Below are positions 20,216 to 29,792 of a stretch of DNA of 64,000 nucleotides, piece by piece. Position numbers and translations under genes: made by a program. Every line of letters starts with the position of its first letter. The first letter of the stretch is position 1. Below the pieces are notes generated by a model. The model was not told the origin of the DNA and did no database searches. It saw only the letters and a list, made by a program, of their open reading frames with translations. The DNA comes from Nitrosomonas sp. (GTDB lineage: Bacteria > Pseudomonadota > Gammaproteobacteria > Burkholderiales > Nitrosomonadaceae), in the NCBI GenBank assembly GCA_024281995.1, contig JAMWZW010000013.1, forward strand, positions 16,915 through 80,914, written 5' to 3'.

Positions 20216-20974
20216 ATGGATGAATTTTCCAAACAAAATCACATTCCCCAACAATGTTTGGTATTCGCCCATCGTGGCGCCAACCGGGAAGCCATGGAAA
20301 ACACGCGGCATGCGTTTGACAAAGCGCTTGGCTATTCCATCGATGGTATCGAGACGGATGTGCAATTGAGCCGGGATGAAGTGGCTGTACTATGGCACGA
20401 TCGCGCTCTCGACAAAATCGGATTACCCGACAAGCGAATCGACGACTTTGACTTTCATGAACTGCAGAAATTGATTAATCCACAATCCGCAAGCGAAGGT
20501 ATCATGATGCTGCAAGATTTTTTGATGTCGTATCGCGACCGCTGTCAGTTATTGATCGAAATCAAAAACCGCGACTGGGAATCTATCACCCGCCATCAAT
20601 TGAAAATCCGCCGGGCACTTGATCTGGTCGGCGATAACCCTCAGTTCCGGATTATTATGTCCTCGTTCAATCTGGCCAGCCTGGATTATGCGCATCAATA
20701 CAATACGATCTTTCCACTCATTTTCAATTTCGAAACCCACCAAACCCTCGCGGATGCGCGCCAGCTCCTGCACAGCCATCCTTATCTCTATGGTCTGTGC
20801 TTACCCATAGAGACTGCTGACCATGCGATAGTGGATTTGCTGCATAGTCATCACAAATGTGTCGCAGTCTATACTTGCAACACTGACTTAGAAATCAACA
20901 AAGCTCTGCGATTGGGTGTTGATATCCTCATAAGCGACCTTCCCCAAAGAGCATTGATGTTACGCGATCAATGA
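20216..20974 (+). CDS. Glycerophosphodiester phosphodiesterase
   Basis: Hydrolyses glycerophosphodiesters to sn-glycerol-3-phosphate and an alcohol. The 252-aa product has the GDPD motifs: AHRGANREAMENT near residues 19-31, the Glu/Asp pair in DGIETDVQLSRDEV (about 43-56), and HDRALDK. No signal peptide is seen, so it is cytoplasmic like UgpQ. The stop overlaps the glpD start by 4 nt (ATGA), so its product G3P is probably passed to GlpD. Confidence 0.9.
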   Translation: MDEFSKQNHIPQQCLVFAHRGANREAMENTRHAFDKALGYSIDGIETDVQLSRDEVAVLWHDRALDKIGLPDKRIDDFDFHELQKLINPQSASEGIMMLQDFLMSYRDRCQLLIEIKNRDWESITRHQLKIRRALDLVGDNPQFRIIMSSFNLASLDYAHQYNTIFPLIFNFETHQTLADARQLLHSHPYLYGLCLPIETADHAIVDLLHSHHKCVAVYTCNTDLEINKALRLGVDILISDLPQRALMLRDQ

Positions 20975-22548
20975 AAAGAAATTTTAGCACATTGCAAAAC
21001 CGGCAATTTGACCTGCTGGTTTGCGGCGGTGGCATCTATGGCGCCTGGACTGCTTATGATGCCTCTTTACGCGGTCTCAAAGTAGCTATCGTTGAACAAG
21101 GCGATTGGGCAAATGCCACGTCATCCGCCTCTAGCAAACTCATACATGGCGGTTTGCGTTATTTGGAGACCTATGATTTTAAAATGGTCAGCAAATCGCT
21201 TCAAGAACGAAAAATGCTGCTGCAAGCAGCGCCGCATCGCGTTTGGCCACTGCGTTTTGGCGTACCGGTCTATGCGCAACAACGCCTTAACCGGTTACAG
21301 CTAAAGCTAGGATTAACATTGTACGATTTTTTTGCAGATGCTGATGATTCCCACATGTCTCATCGTTATTTCAATGCTGCAAAATTCACCACACGCTTTC
21401 CTTTTCTCCGAGAGAATTCGCTAAAAGGTGGCTTTACATACGCTGACGCACAAACCGATGATGCTCGTTTGGTGCTTGAGCTCATTGCAGGTGCAGTGGA
21501 TGCGGGTGCAGTCTGCGTTAATTACTGCAAATTTGTTGAATTGCTGCATACGGATGTCAAAGTTGATGGAGCAATCGTGCAAGATCAGCTTACTCAGACC
21601 CGGCAAAAAATCGCTGCCCAGCAAATTGTTTTCACCACCGGCCAATGGCTAGCCAACACTGCACCGGGCCGCGAATGGTGCCGGCTTGCTAAAGGCGTAC
21701 ATCTGGTCATGCCGGCTACGCATGTTAGTGAAGCACTGTTGCTGACAGCGCCAGTAGATGGACGGGTATTTTTCATGATTCCTTGGTACGGATTGACGTT
21801 ACTGGGCACAACCGATACGGATTTCAAAGGGGATGAAGCGAAGACCGCCGTCGATGATAGCGACATCGATTACCTTCTTGCCGCTGCCAATCATTATCTC
21901 AAAATACCTTGGTCGCGCGCTGACATCATTGGCAGTTTTGCCGGTGTGCGGGTTTTTAAACAAGTTTCCCAAACTGCAATGCCTGCCTCCCCTTCTGCAT
22001 TAAGCCGCGACTGGGAATTACGATCCACTTCGAATGCCGTGCATTATACCATTGGTGGAAAAATAACGTCGTCGCGCCAGGATGCCGCCCGTATTGTCGA
22101 TGCGGTATGCGCGCAGCTTGGCAGCGCCACCACTTGCGCAACTGCAAACAAATTATTTCCCTGGGCACCTCAGCAAAATTTTGCGCATTGGAAATCAACA
22201 ATGCAAAACCAGGCGACACAACTGGGTATTGACGCACAAAGCGCCCATTGGCTGCTGCACCGGCATGGCACGCGTATCACCGCAATTTTTCATACCATTG
22301 AAGCACAAGCCGATCTTGCGCAACGCATCCTTCCATCATTGCCATTTATTTATGCCGATTTGATCTACTGCGCTGCTACGGAAATGGTTATTCATTTGGA
22401 CGACTTGCTACGCCGCCGCATGCCATTGCTCATTTTGGCCAGATTGACTCGCGACCAGTTACGGCACATCGCTCTACGCGTAGCCAATACGATGCAGTGG
22501 GACAATAGCAGAATTGATCAGGAAATCGAGCGATGCCAACAACACTGA
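20971..22548 (+). CDS. glpD: Aerobic glycerol-3-phosphate dehydrogenase
   Basis: FAD-dependent oxidation of G3P to dihydroxyacetone phosphate with electrons to quinone. The 525-aa product has the FAD-binding CGGGIYGAWTAYDASLRG at about residues 17-34 and the family signature SSKLIHGGLRYLE near 52-64. A C-terminal DAO_C-type domain is also visible. Length matches the family. It overlaps the phosphodiesterase (4 nt) and the FGGY kinase (16 nt), so all three should be co-translated. Confidence 0.93.
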   Translation: MKRNFSTLQNRQFDLLVCGGGIYGAWTAYDASLRGLKVAIVEQGDWANATSSASSKLIHGGLRYLETYDFKMVSKSLQERKMLLQAAPHRVWPLRFGVPVYAQQRLNRLQLKLGLTLYDFFADADDSHMSHRYFNAAKFTTRFPFLRENSLKGGFTYADAQTDDARLVLELIAGAVDAGAVCVNYCKFVELLHTDVKVDGAIVQDQLTQTRQKIAAQQIVFTTGQWLANTAPGREWCRLAKGVHLVMPATHVSEALLLTAPVDGRVFFMIPWYGLTLLGTTDTDFKGDEAKTAVDDSDIDYLLAAANHYLKIPWSRADIIGSFAGVRVFKQVSQTAMPASPSALSRDWELRSTSNAVHYTIGGKITSSRQDAARIVDAVCAQLGSATTCATANKLFPWAPQQNFAHWKSTMQNQATQLGIDAQSAHWLLHRHGTRITAIFHTIEAQADLAQRILPSLPFIYADLIYCAATEMVIHLDDLLRRRMPLLILARLTRDQLRHIALRVANTMQWDNSRIDQEIERCQQH

Positions 22549-23945
22549 GCCATTCAATAATTTCGGCAATCGCACTGGATCTGGGTACAACCTCCATTAA
22601 AGCGGCTTTAATGGATAATCAAGGCAACCTGCAGCATATCGTGGCACACTCGGCACCCACCATCGACAACCAACAAGGGCGCTATGAAAGTAATGCACTG
22701 CACTATAGTGAAATTGCCGAACGGATCATCAAAGCATGTGCTGCACACACAAGCAGCAAGCCTCCTTTGGGATTGTGCAGTCAGCGCTCATCTTTCTTGC
22801 TGTGGGACAAAACCAGCGGCAAACCGGTAACCCCACTGATTTCCTGGCAAGATGACCGGGGTGCGGGCTGTTGCGAGCACCTACAAAACGCTACAAGCAG
22901 AATTCACGGGTTAACCGGTCTACGCTTGACTCCTTATTACTTTGCACCGAAACTCAGTGTTCTGCTGCATGATCATCCAGCTTGGCGTGACAAGCTCATT
23001 CGCCGCGAATGGCTGGTGGGCACATTGGATACTTTTCTGATTTGGCGCTGGACGCATGGCCAACATTTCGTCACCGATGCTTCAATGGCCGCGCGTACTT
23101 TATTGATGGATATTCATAAACTGCAATGGTCGGATACTTTATGCCAACTATTCGATATCCCAATCACCGTTCTGCCCACTATCAAACCTTCTACCGGATT
23201 GAATTTACCGCTGGATAACGGATTGACGTTACAAGCCAGTATTGGCGATCAATCCGCGGCCTTGATAGGTAGTCTTGCTGATAATCACACCCAAGCTTTG
23301 ATCAATCTAGGCACCGGCGGCTTTGTAATTCGTCCTGTTAAAACGACACAATCATCACCGGATGGTTATCTGCGAACACTGGTTTATCAAGATAGCGATC
23401 GGTCGGTACAATTTGCACTTGAAGGCACGCTCAATTCAATCGCTGCTGCGCTAGCGCCCTACCCGACACAGAATTGCCGTAGCGTAGATTTAGCCGCCAA
23501 TAATATTTTTTGCTTGGCAGAACCAAGTGGTTTGGGTGCACCATATTTTCGTAAGGATTGGGGCATTTTTTTTTCAGAATCCACTGCAAACTTAACTAGA
23601 CAACAAATCACCGCACTACTGCTCGAAGCCATTATTTTTAGAATTACGCGTATCCTAGAAGATTTTCACACCATTTCACCGTTAACAGGTGCTTATCTAT
23701 CCGGTGGGTTATCGCAATTATCCTGTCTCCAACACGGTATAGCTCAGTGCGTGACATTCCCAGTTTTTTACTTGCAACAAAAAGAAGCAAGCCTGCAAGG
23801 TGTCGGTCTACTTGCCTCACAATTAAAAATAACGCCCTGCTGGGAAACAAAAAAAATAGAAATCAACATAACAAACACCGCACTCATTGAAAAATATCAG
23901 AATTGGAAACGATGGTTGGACAAATTACTCAATAGTGGCGAGTAA
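22533..23945 (+). CDS. FGGY-family carbohydrate kinase (possibly glycerol kinase-like)
   Basis: Cytoplasmic sugar/polyol kinase. The 470-aa product has the N-terminal FGGY nucleotide motif IALDLGTTSIKAALMD (about residues 13-28), a central LINLGTGGFV element and the C-terminal LSGGLSQLSCLQ phosphate motif. It is shorter than classical GlpK (about 500 aa) and its N-terminus differs from the DQGTTS form of glycerol kinases. The operon with a phosphodiesterase and glpD still points to glycerol as substrate. Substrate assignment is inference. Confidence 0.82.
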   Translation: MPTTLSHSIISAIALDLGTTSIKAALMDNQGNLQHIVAHSAPTIDNQQGRYESNALHYSEIAERIIKACAAHTSSKPPLGLCSQRSSFLLWDKTSGKPVTPLISWQDDRGAGCCEHLQNATSRIHGLTGLRLTPYYFAPKLSVLLHDHPAWRDKLIRREWLVGTLDTFLIWRWTHGQHFVTDASMAARTLLMDIHKLQWSDTLCQLFDIPITVLPTIKPSTGLNLPLDNGLTLQASIGDQSAALIGSLADNHTQALINLGTGGFVIRPVKTTQSSPDGYLRTLVYQDSDRSVQFALEGTLNSIAAALAPYPTQNCRSVDLAANNIFCLAEPSGLGAPYFRKDWGIFFSESTANLTRQQITALLLEAIIFRITRILEDFHTISPLTGAYLSGGLSQLSCLQHGIAQCVTFPVFYLQQKEASLQGVGLLASQLKITPCWETKKIEINITNTALIEKYQNWKRWLDKLLNSGE

Positions 23946-24078
23946 GTCTTCGACTTAAGTTTATAAAAAATAAACACTTGTTGCTAATGTGCCAAATCAT
24001 TGCATATTTCGTTGAAACAACAGCGTCATTGAAAAAACTAGAACGATCTAATTCCTTGAGTTGTACTGCACTGTTATT

Positions 24079-24459
24079 TTAGATCGACTTGTCTTTTTCA
24101 AGCAAATAACCAGCTTCACGCCAAGCCTTAATTCCACCATCCATTGATACTACATTGGTATAACCCATTTGTTGTAGTGCATCCGCAACTAGAACCGACC
24201 GGTAACCTCCGCCGCAATACAGTACAATAGACGCTTGCTTATTAGGTATCACGGTTTCAATATCACGCTCAATAATACCTTTACCCATGTGGCGCGCTCC
24301 AGCCGCATGATCTATCCAAAATTCGTGATCTTCTCGCACGTCGATAAAATGAAAGGGATCACCTCGTACTAATCTTGCCTGAACCTCTGCAGCAGTGCAT
24401 TCTTTTACTCTCTGCCTCGCTTGTTCGACCAAATGTAAAAATCCTGGATTGTGCTGCAT
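24079..24459 (-). CDS. Single-domain rhodanese-like protein
   Basis: A 126-aa cytoplasmic protein with one rhodanese domain. The FIDVREDHEFWIDHAAGA segment (about residues 33-50) and the active-site loop YCGGGYRS (Cys near residue 81) are intact. The family transfers sulfane sulfur, e.g. from thiosulfate to cyanide or to thiol carriers. It is an isolated gene, with no sulfur-metabolism neighbours. Confidence 0.85.
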   Translation of the reverse strand: MQHNPGFLHLVEQARQRVKECTAAEVQARLVRGDPFHFIDVREDHEFWIDHAAGARHMGKGIIERDIETVIPNKQASIVLYCGGGYRSVLVADALQQMGYTNVVSMDGGIKAWREAGYLLEKDKSI

Positions 24460-24699
24460 GATTTTCCCCTATAACGTGAAGCCTAAAAATTTCTAGCTTT
24501 TACTTTAACACCGTGGCGGTAACGCAGCCAATTAGCGATCTGCAAAGCAACTGAAAATTTACCAAAGTTACGCAGAAATGCAAATACTATGAGTAATTTT
24601 AACTATACAAAACCGTTTTGACTTCATACACAATCTTTGCTACTTTCCGGCTCTGAAAAAGCACTCCTAAACTTCTTAAAAAAATAAACGAGATATCAG

Positions 24700-26214
24700 A
24701 TGCACGAAGAAACAACAATGCACGGACTAAAGGCCAAAGGACTAAAGAAAGGATCCGTATCCAAATCAGCAGCGGTTACCATAGGCCTTGCAGCTACCGC
24801 ACCTGCATATTCACTGACAGGAGCATTAGGATATGGTGCTTCGGAAACTGGTTATCAACTGCCGATTGTATTCATTTTATCAGTGATTCCGATGTTTTTT
24901 GTCGCACTATCTTACAAGCATTTAACCACTTCAGCTCCAGATTCAGGCACAGTCTTTACATGGGGTTCCAAAGCTATTGGACCACGTTTTGGTTGGTTTG
25001 GCGGGTGGGCGCTGTTATTAGCCAGCATACTAGCAGGAGTTGCAGCGACACAGATCATCGTCAATGCAACGGCCATGATTCTTAACTTAGAAGAAACACC
25101 CTTATGGTTTCACTTTAGTATTGCAGTTTTATTCATTTTCACCACGACTTATTTAACTGCGCTTGGAGCAGAGGAATCGTCCCGCACCACCATGATCCTG
25201 ACCATTACCCAGTATGGAGGGCTTATCACACTTGCAGTCTTCCTTTTCGTGCGTGTTTTGCAAGGAGAAGCTGTTAGCACAGCCGAGCCACTCTCGCTAG
25301 ACTGGGTCAATCCGTTTGCTATTTCCTCATTCAATGCCTTTCTTAATGGATTTTTAGTGGCATTATTCATATTTTGGGGATTTGATGCATCGTTGGCGAT
25401 GTCTGAAGAAACAGAGGGTAGTGCTGAGCAAGCCGGCCGAAGTGGCATTATCGCTATGTTTATCACAGTCATGACTTATGTCGTTTTTGCCACCGCAGCA
25501 TTAGCTTATGCTGGAATCGATACGCAAGATAAATCTAGTTTAACGTTTAAAGATAATATCGATTCGATCATCACAGTTTTGGCAACCGATATTATTGGCA
25601 CGAAAGGAGCCCTTATAGCTGCATTGATCATTGCAATCTCAGCTTTTTCAGCGACCATGTCTACCATCATGCCCGCAGCACGTGCGGCATTGGCAATGGC
25701 AACTTACCGCGCAATTCCACGTAAATTTTCTTCGGTCAATGAAACAACCCAAACACCCAAATTTGCAACGTGGGCAATTGGATTAATGACGCTCGCAATC
25801 TATCTCACATTAAGCCTAATCAGCGAATCTATTGTTAAAGATTCAATTCATAGTGTCAGTATTGCTGTTTGCACTTATTACACGATCGCAGCATTATCCT
25901 GTGTACTGTATTTCCACCGCACTGCATTTAATCATTGGCATACAGCGCTATCACAAGTAATTTTACCGTCTATTGCCGCAGCTATTTTGATCGCAGTCAG
26001 TATCATTCAGGCATGGAATATGCTGGATCCGAGCTACGGCTCCAGCGGATCGATTGCAGGTATCGGTACCGTATTCATGATTGGAGTCGTCACTTTGTTA
26101 GTGGGTGTGCCGCTGATGATCCTGTGGAACGTACATGAACCCAAATTCTTCCGTGGCGAAACACTACCTCTAGAGCGAGCACATATGGTTTCCAATAATC
26201 ATGATAAGATATGA
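24700..26214 (+). CDS. APC-superfamily amino-acid/polyamine permease
   Basis: A 504-aa inner-membrane transporter with about 12 TM segments. The N-terminal GLAATAPAYSLTGALG and the WGFDASLAMSEETEG segment in the middle are typical APC-family substrate-site elements. Two in-frame ATGs (24700 and 24718) are possible starts, and the ribosome site is weak for both. The substrate cannot be told from sequence. It is a single gene between a rhodanese and an EAL-HDOD gene. Confidence 0.85.
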   Translation: MHEETTMHGLKAKGLKKGSVSKSAAVTIGLAATAPAYSLTGALGYGASETGYQLPIVFILSVIPMFFVALSYKHLTTSAPDSGTVFTWGSKAIGPRFGWFGGWALLLASILAGVAATQIIVNATAMILNLEETPLWFHFSIAVLFIFTTTYLTALGAEESSRTTMILTITQYGGLITLAVFLFVRVLQGEAVSTAEPLSLDWVNPFAISSFNAFLNGFLVALFIFWGFDASLAMSEETEGSAEQAGRSGIIAMFITVMTYVVFATAALAYAGIDTQDKSSLTFKDNIDSIITVLATDIIGTKGALIAALIIAISAFSATMSTIMPAARAALAMATYRAIPRKFSSVNETTQTPKFATWAIGLMTLAIYLTLSLISESIVKDSIHSVSIAVCTYYTIAALSCVLYFHRTAFNHWHTALSQVILPSIAAAILIAVSIIQAWNMLDPSYGSSGSIAGIGTVFMIGVVTLLVGVPLMILWNVHEPKFFRGETLPLERAHMVSNNHDKI

Positions 26215-26442
26215 TGATAAACGCAGTATTGGCCACTTTTGTTTATATAAGGAGATTTTAGCTTACTAATAACTCCCTCAGAAATTGACTTTAATAGCAT
26301 CAATTTATTTACATAACTATCAGATTAAAAATAATAATCCATATTCACCCTTATTTCTGCTGTTTTATTCTTAAACACTCAAGTTGAATTAATCTTGGAC
26401 GATAAACAACGTGCAAGTTGGATTGAGGAAATAGGAGAAAAC

Positions 26443-27699
26443 ATGAATGAAGTTTATCTTGGCAGATTACCGATTCTCGATAATAAGCAAAATGTAGTCG
26501 CATTTGAGCTCTTATTCCGCTCCGATCAGCAAAACAACGCCACCACCATCACAAATAATTCCTCGGCTTCAGCAAGCGTCATCATTGAGGCCTATGGTGA
26601 ATTGGGAATAGAGAATGTCATTGGGAAAAGGCGTGGCTTCATTAAAGTCGATGCTCAATTATTAATGAATGACGCTATTTTTACATTACCAAAAAAACAC
26701 GTCGTTCTTGAGATTCTTAGAAGTGTAGAAATTAATGAGCAAATCATTCATCGGTGCTCGTTCCTGAAACAAAAAGGCTATCAATTGGCATTATCTAATG
26801 TCGTCCAGCTTAACAAGCAATATCGTTACATCATGCCATTGATTAATGTTGTTAGAATCAATGTCAATGCATTAAGCGTGCATGAACTGCTCAGCTTACT
26901 GAAAGAACTCAAACATTGGCCGGTTTTATTGCTGGCTGAGAAAGTTGAGAATCCCGAAGTTGCGAGACGTTGCATCGCTCTGAATTTCCAAATGCTGCAA
27001 GGTTTCTATTTTGCAAAACCTGAAATCATTGCTGGCAAACGTATCGACCCTACTAAATTATCATTATTAAAACTATTACTACTGGTCGTAAAGGACAGCG
27101 AAGCTTCTGAAATTGAAAATGAACTCAAGTATCAGCCCGGCTTAAGTTATAACCTGATGCGCATAGTAAATTCAGCAGCTAGTGGTCTACCCAGTAAAAT
27201 TAACTCCATCAAACGCGCCATTATGATACTGGGTCGTAAACAACTACAACGATGGATACAAATACTACTCTATGCCGCAAATAAAGAGAAAAATGGCGGT
27301 ACATCCAATGTATTAATGCAGACTGCATCAGTTCGAGGGAAAATGCTTGAACTTATTGCGGTGGCAGATCGCCCGCATGATAAAAATCACCAAGATCGCG
27401 CTTTCATGGTAGGTGTCCTCTCTTTATTAGATACTTTGCTAGGCATAGAAATGTCAAAACTTGTGGAAACGCTCAGTATTCAGAAAGATATGAGTGATGC
27501 GCTCGTGGCTCGTCGCGGCTATTTGGGACGGCAATTACAAATGATTGAGACCTATGAAAAAGGTGAATTTGAAAAAACTTCCACAATCCTGACAGAAATG
27601 GGATTTCTTAGTTTCAGTGAATTTACTAAAATGGAACTGGAAGCTGCAGCATGGGCAAATCGCATCAGCGAAACAATCAAACAACAAGCTTCAAAGTAG
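26443..27699 (+). CDS. EAL-HDOD signalling protein (YuxH-like)
   Basis: A 418-aa cytoplasmic protein. Residues about 1-200 form a YuxH-type EAL domain, beginning VYLGRLPILDNKQNVVAFELLFR. The EAL triplet is ELL and several catalytic motifs are not recognisable, so c-di-GMP hydrolysis is unlikely. Residues about 205-400 form an HDOD domain. The start is ATG 26443, which has AGGAG at 26433-26437; the longer TTG frame from 26395 lacks a ribosome site. Probably regulatory. Confidence 0.85.
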   Translation: MNEVYLGRLPILDNKQNVVAFELLFRSDQQNNATTITNNSSASASVIIEAYGELGIENVIGKRRGFIKVDAQLLMNDAIFTLPKKHVVLEILRSVEINEQIIHRCSFLKQKGYQLALSNVVQLNKQYRYIMPLINVVRINVNALSVHELLSLLKELKHWPVLLLAEKVENPEVARRCIALNFQMLQGFYFAKPEIIAGKRIDPTKLSLLKLLLLVVKDSEASEIENELKYQPGLSYNLMRIVNSAASGLPSKINSIKRAIMILGRKQLQRWIQILLYAANKEKNGGTSNVLMQTASVRGKMLELIAVADRPHDKNHQDRAFMVGVLSLLDTLLGIEMSKLVETLSIQKDMSDALVARRGYLGRQLQMIETYEKGEFEKTSTILTEMGFLSFSEFTKMELEAAAWANRISETIKQQASK

Positions 27700-27945
27700 A
27701 TATGCATCTAGATCGTAGTCGGGCAGAACTTCGCAACAACGATAAGTGGTATCCGGAACAATCGGAAATTCAATATCTCCTTAACTTGCAATTCCCGTAC
27801 ATTATTACGAGCAATACCCAGAAAACTTCTACATAACTGACATACTGATCACTTTATTATTCCTAAGCTATTGATTTAAAGAATTATATAATTGAACACT
27901 TAAAAAAATAACGCACTATTATGTAATCAATTTGTTGGCAACAAA

Positions 27946-28623
27946 TCAGCTATTCTTGATAATTCCATCCTCCAATTCCACAACGCGATCAGCAACATCG
28001 AGAATGCGATAGTCATGCGTCACCAACAGGATAGTAGTCTGCGATTCTTTTGCCAGACGTTTTAAAATACTAACTGCTTCATAGCCACTTTGCTTATCAA
28101 GCGAAGCGGTCGGCTCATCAGCCAAAACAATTTTAGGTTTCCCAACCAGAGCCCGTGCGATAGAAACGCGTTGACGTTGCCCACCTGAAAGTTGCTCTGG
28201 CTTGTAATCCAGTCGATTGCCAAGCCCCACGGCTTCTAGCATTTCTGCTGCCCGGTCGAGCCGTTGTCGTTCCGTCATAGCGTTATGCATTTCTAGCGTC
28301 ATACTAACGTTTTGCAATGCTGTAAGTGACTTGAGTAAATTATGCTGTTGGAATATATAACCGATTTGCTGTCGAACTTTAATTTTAGTTTGCTCATTGC
28401 TGTTGATTAACTGTTGATTAAGTACGATCACGCTGCCGTAAAAAGCCTGACGCAATCCGCCGATAATGGTTAAGAATGTGGTTTTACCGGAACCGGAAGG
28501 CCCGGTTATCAGGACGATCTCCCCCTGATGAATTGAAATCGTAATATTCTTGAGAACAGATTGCGTTAGCACACCTCTACCGAAGCTAAAATTAAGGCGA
28601 TCAACTTCGATAACAGTTAACAT
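27946..28623 (-). CDS. devA: DevA-type ABC transporter ATP-binding protein
   Basis: A 225-aa ATPase subunit of the MacB/LolD-like DevBCA exporter group. Walker A is GPSGSGKT at residues 41-48, with the LSGGQRQRVSIARAL signature, Walker B (VLADEPTASLD) and the H-loop (VTHD). I place the start at ATG 28623, overlapping the devC stop (TGATG). The longer frame to 28689 only re-reads devC. Transport substrate unknown. Confidence 0.9.
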   Translation of the reverse strand: MLTVIEVDRLNFSFGRGVLTQSVLKNITISIHQGEIVLITGPSGSGKTTFLTIIGGLRQAFYGSVIVLNQQLINSNEQTKIKVRQQIGYIFQQHNLLKSLTALQNVSMTLEMHNAMTERQRLDRAAEMLEAVGLGNRLDYKPEQLSGGQRQRVSIARALVGKPKIVLADEPTASLDKQSGYEAVSILKRLAKESQTTILLVTHDYRILDVADRVVELEDGIIKNS

Positions 28624-29792
28624 CAAAACATATCCGCCGGATTGGCTACTCTCAATTTTCGTATAGCTAAGAATCCAGCTAATGCACACATGGAAAGTAT
28701 AAACATAAACACGGTAGCCCCTTTGCTAAAAGTCATCGGCATTGGCATGAATATCTGCGATTCAGCCAATTGGTATAAGCCGATGGAAAGCGCATAACCA
28801 GGAATAAAGCCCAATACCGCTAAAAAGAAAGCCGAGGCAAACACCACACGGATAAAATAGCCGTGCTCGTAACCCATGGCTTTTAATGTTGCAAATTCAT
28901 TGCGCAAATTGGCGATGTCAGTAAACAGAATCTGATAAACAATCACCAAACCCACTACCAACCCCATGATCGTCCCAAAACCAAAAATAAAACCAATGGG
29001 TGCCATATTTGCCCAATAGTCCATCTCATGCTGCAACAGCTCCTCATAAGTAAAAATATTAATGAATTCATTGAGTTGATTACCAAGCTCGATCTGTGTC
29101 TGCGTCACCGATATCCCGGGGTGAAGTTTAATGACTCCCAAATCGATATCGCTATGATTTCTATTGGGAAAAATACGCATAAAGTTTAAATCGCTCGTAG
29201 CGACATTACCGTCGGCAGCAAAAGAAACACCAAGCCGAAACGTCCCGATAAGGGTGATTTTATAATCATTGATTTCTGTCTTATTTCGCCCCGCATCCAG
29301 TAATTGGCGAATCGGTCCAAATTCAGGACGGGAATATTCGTCAAACAGAACTGTGTCTTTAAGTTGCATTTCGATACGCTTATTTTTTATCCCTTCAACA
29401 TTGAATATTTGCGAATCGGGGTCAAATCCGTACACCATCAATGTACGTTTCACTTGAGTTTCCATATTCTTAAATGGTGCCAATCCTAAATAAAGCGGAT
29501 AGACTCCGGCAACTGCGGGATTTCCTAGCGCACGCATTAATTCACTGCGCTTAAATTTAACTGGCCGCCATATAGCTTCGCTTTGTTTGTGCATCAAAAA
29601 TAAATCACCGCTCAATTTTACCGGTGCAGAAGCCGCACTGGCATATAATGAATCCTTAAAACCCAATTGCATGAACACCAATACGCACGCAAACAAAACT
29701 CCGCTAGTTGCGGCAATCAATTTGGTTCGATCAAAAACCAATTGCCGCCAAGCTAACCTTGCCGGAAAATAAAACCAGGCCATTCCATTCAT
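28623..29792 (-). CDS. devC: DevC-type ABC transporter permease
   Basis: A 389-aa inner-membrane subunit. It has an N-terminal helix (about residues 24-45), a long periplasmic domain (about 50-250) and three C-terminal helices, in the DevC/FtsX-MacB arrangement (GYEHGYFIRVVFASAFFLAVLGF region). Its start overlaps the devB stop by 4 nt, and its stop overlaps devA. In cyanobacteria DevBCA exports heterocyst glycolipids; homologues elsewhere have unknown cargo. Confidence 0.88.
   Translation of the reverse strand: MNGMAWFYFPARLAWRQLVFDRTKLIAATSGVLFACVLVFMQLGFKDSLYASAASAPVKLSGDLFLMHKQSEAIWRPVKFKRSELMRALGNPAVAGVYPLYLGLAPFKNMETQVKRTLMVYGFDPDSQIFNVEGIKNKRIEMQLKDTVLFDEYSRPEFGPIRQLLDAGRNKTEINDYKITLIGTFRLGVSFAADGNVATSDLNFMRIFPNRNHSDIDLGVIKLHPGISVTQTQIELGNQLNEFINIFTYEELLQHEMDYWANMAPIGFIFGFGTIMGLVVGLVIVYQILFTDIANLRNEFATLKAMGYEHGYFIRVVFASAFFLAVLGFIPGYALSIGLYQLAESQIFMPMPMTFSKGATVFMFILSMCALAGFLAIRKLRVANPADMF

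Noticed and set aside
28624-28689. Longer devA start inside devC
   Set aside because: No ribosome site and no similarity; ATG 28623 overlaps the devC stop as expected for coupled genes.
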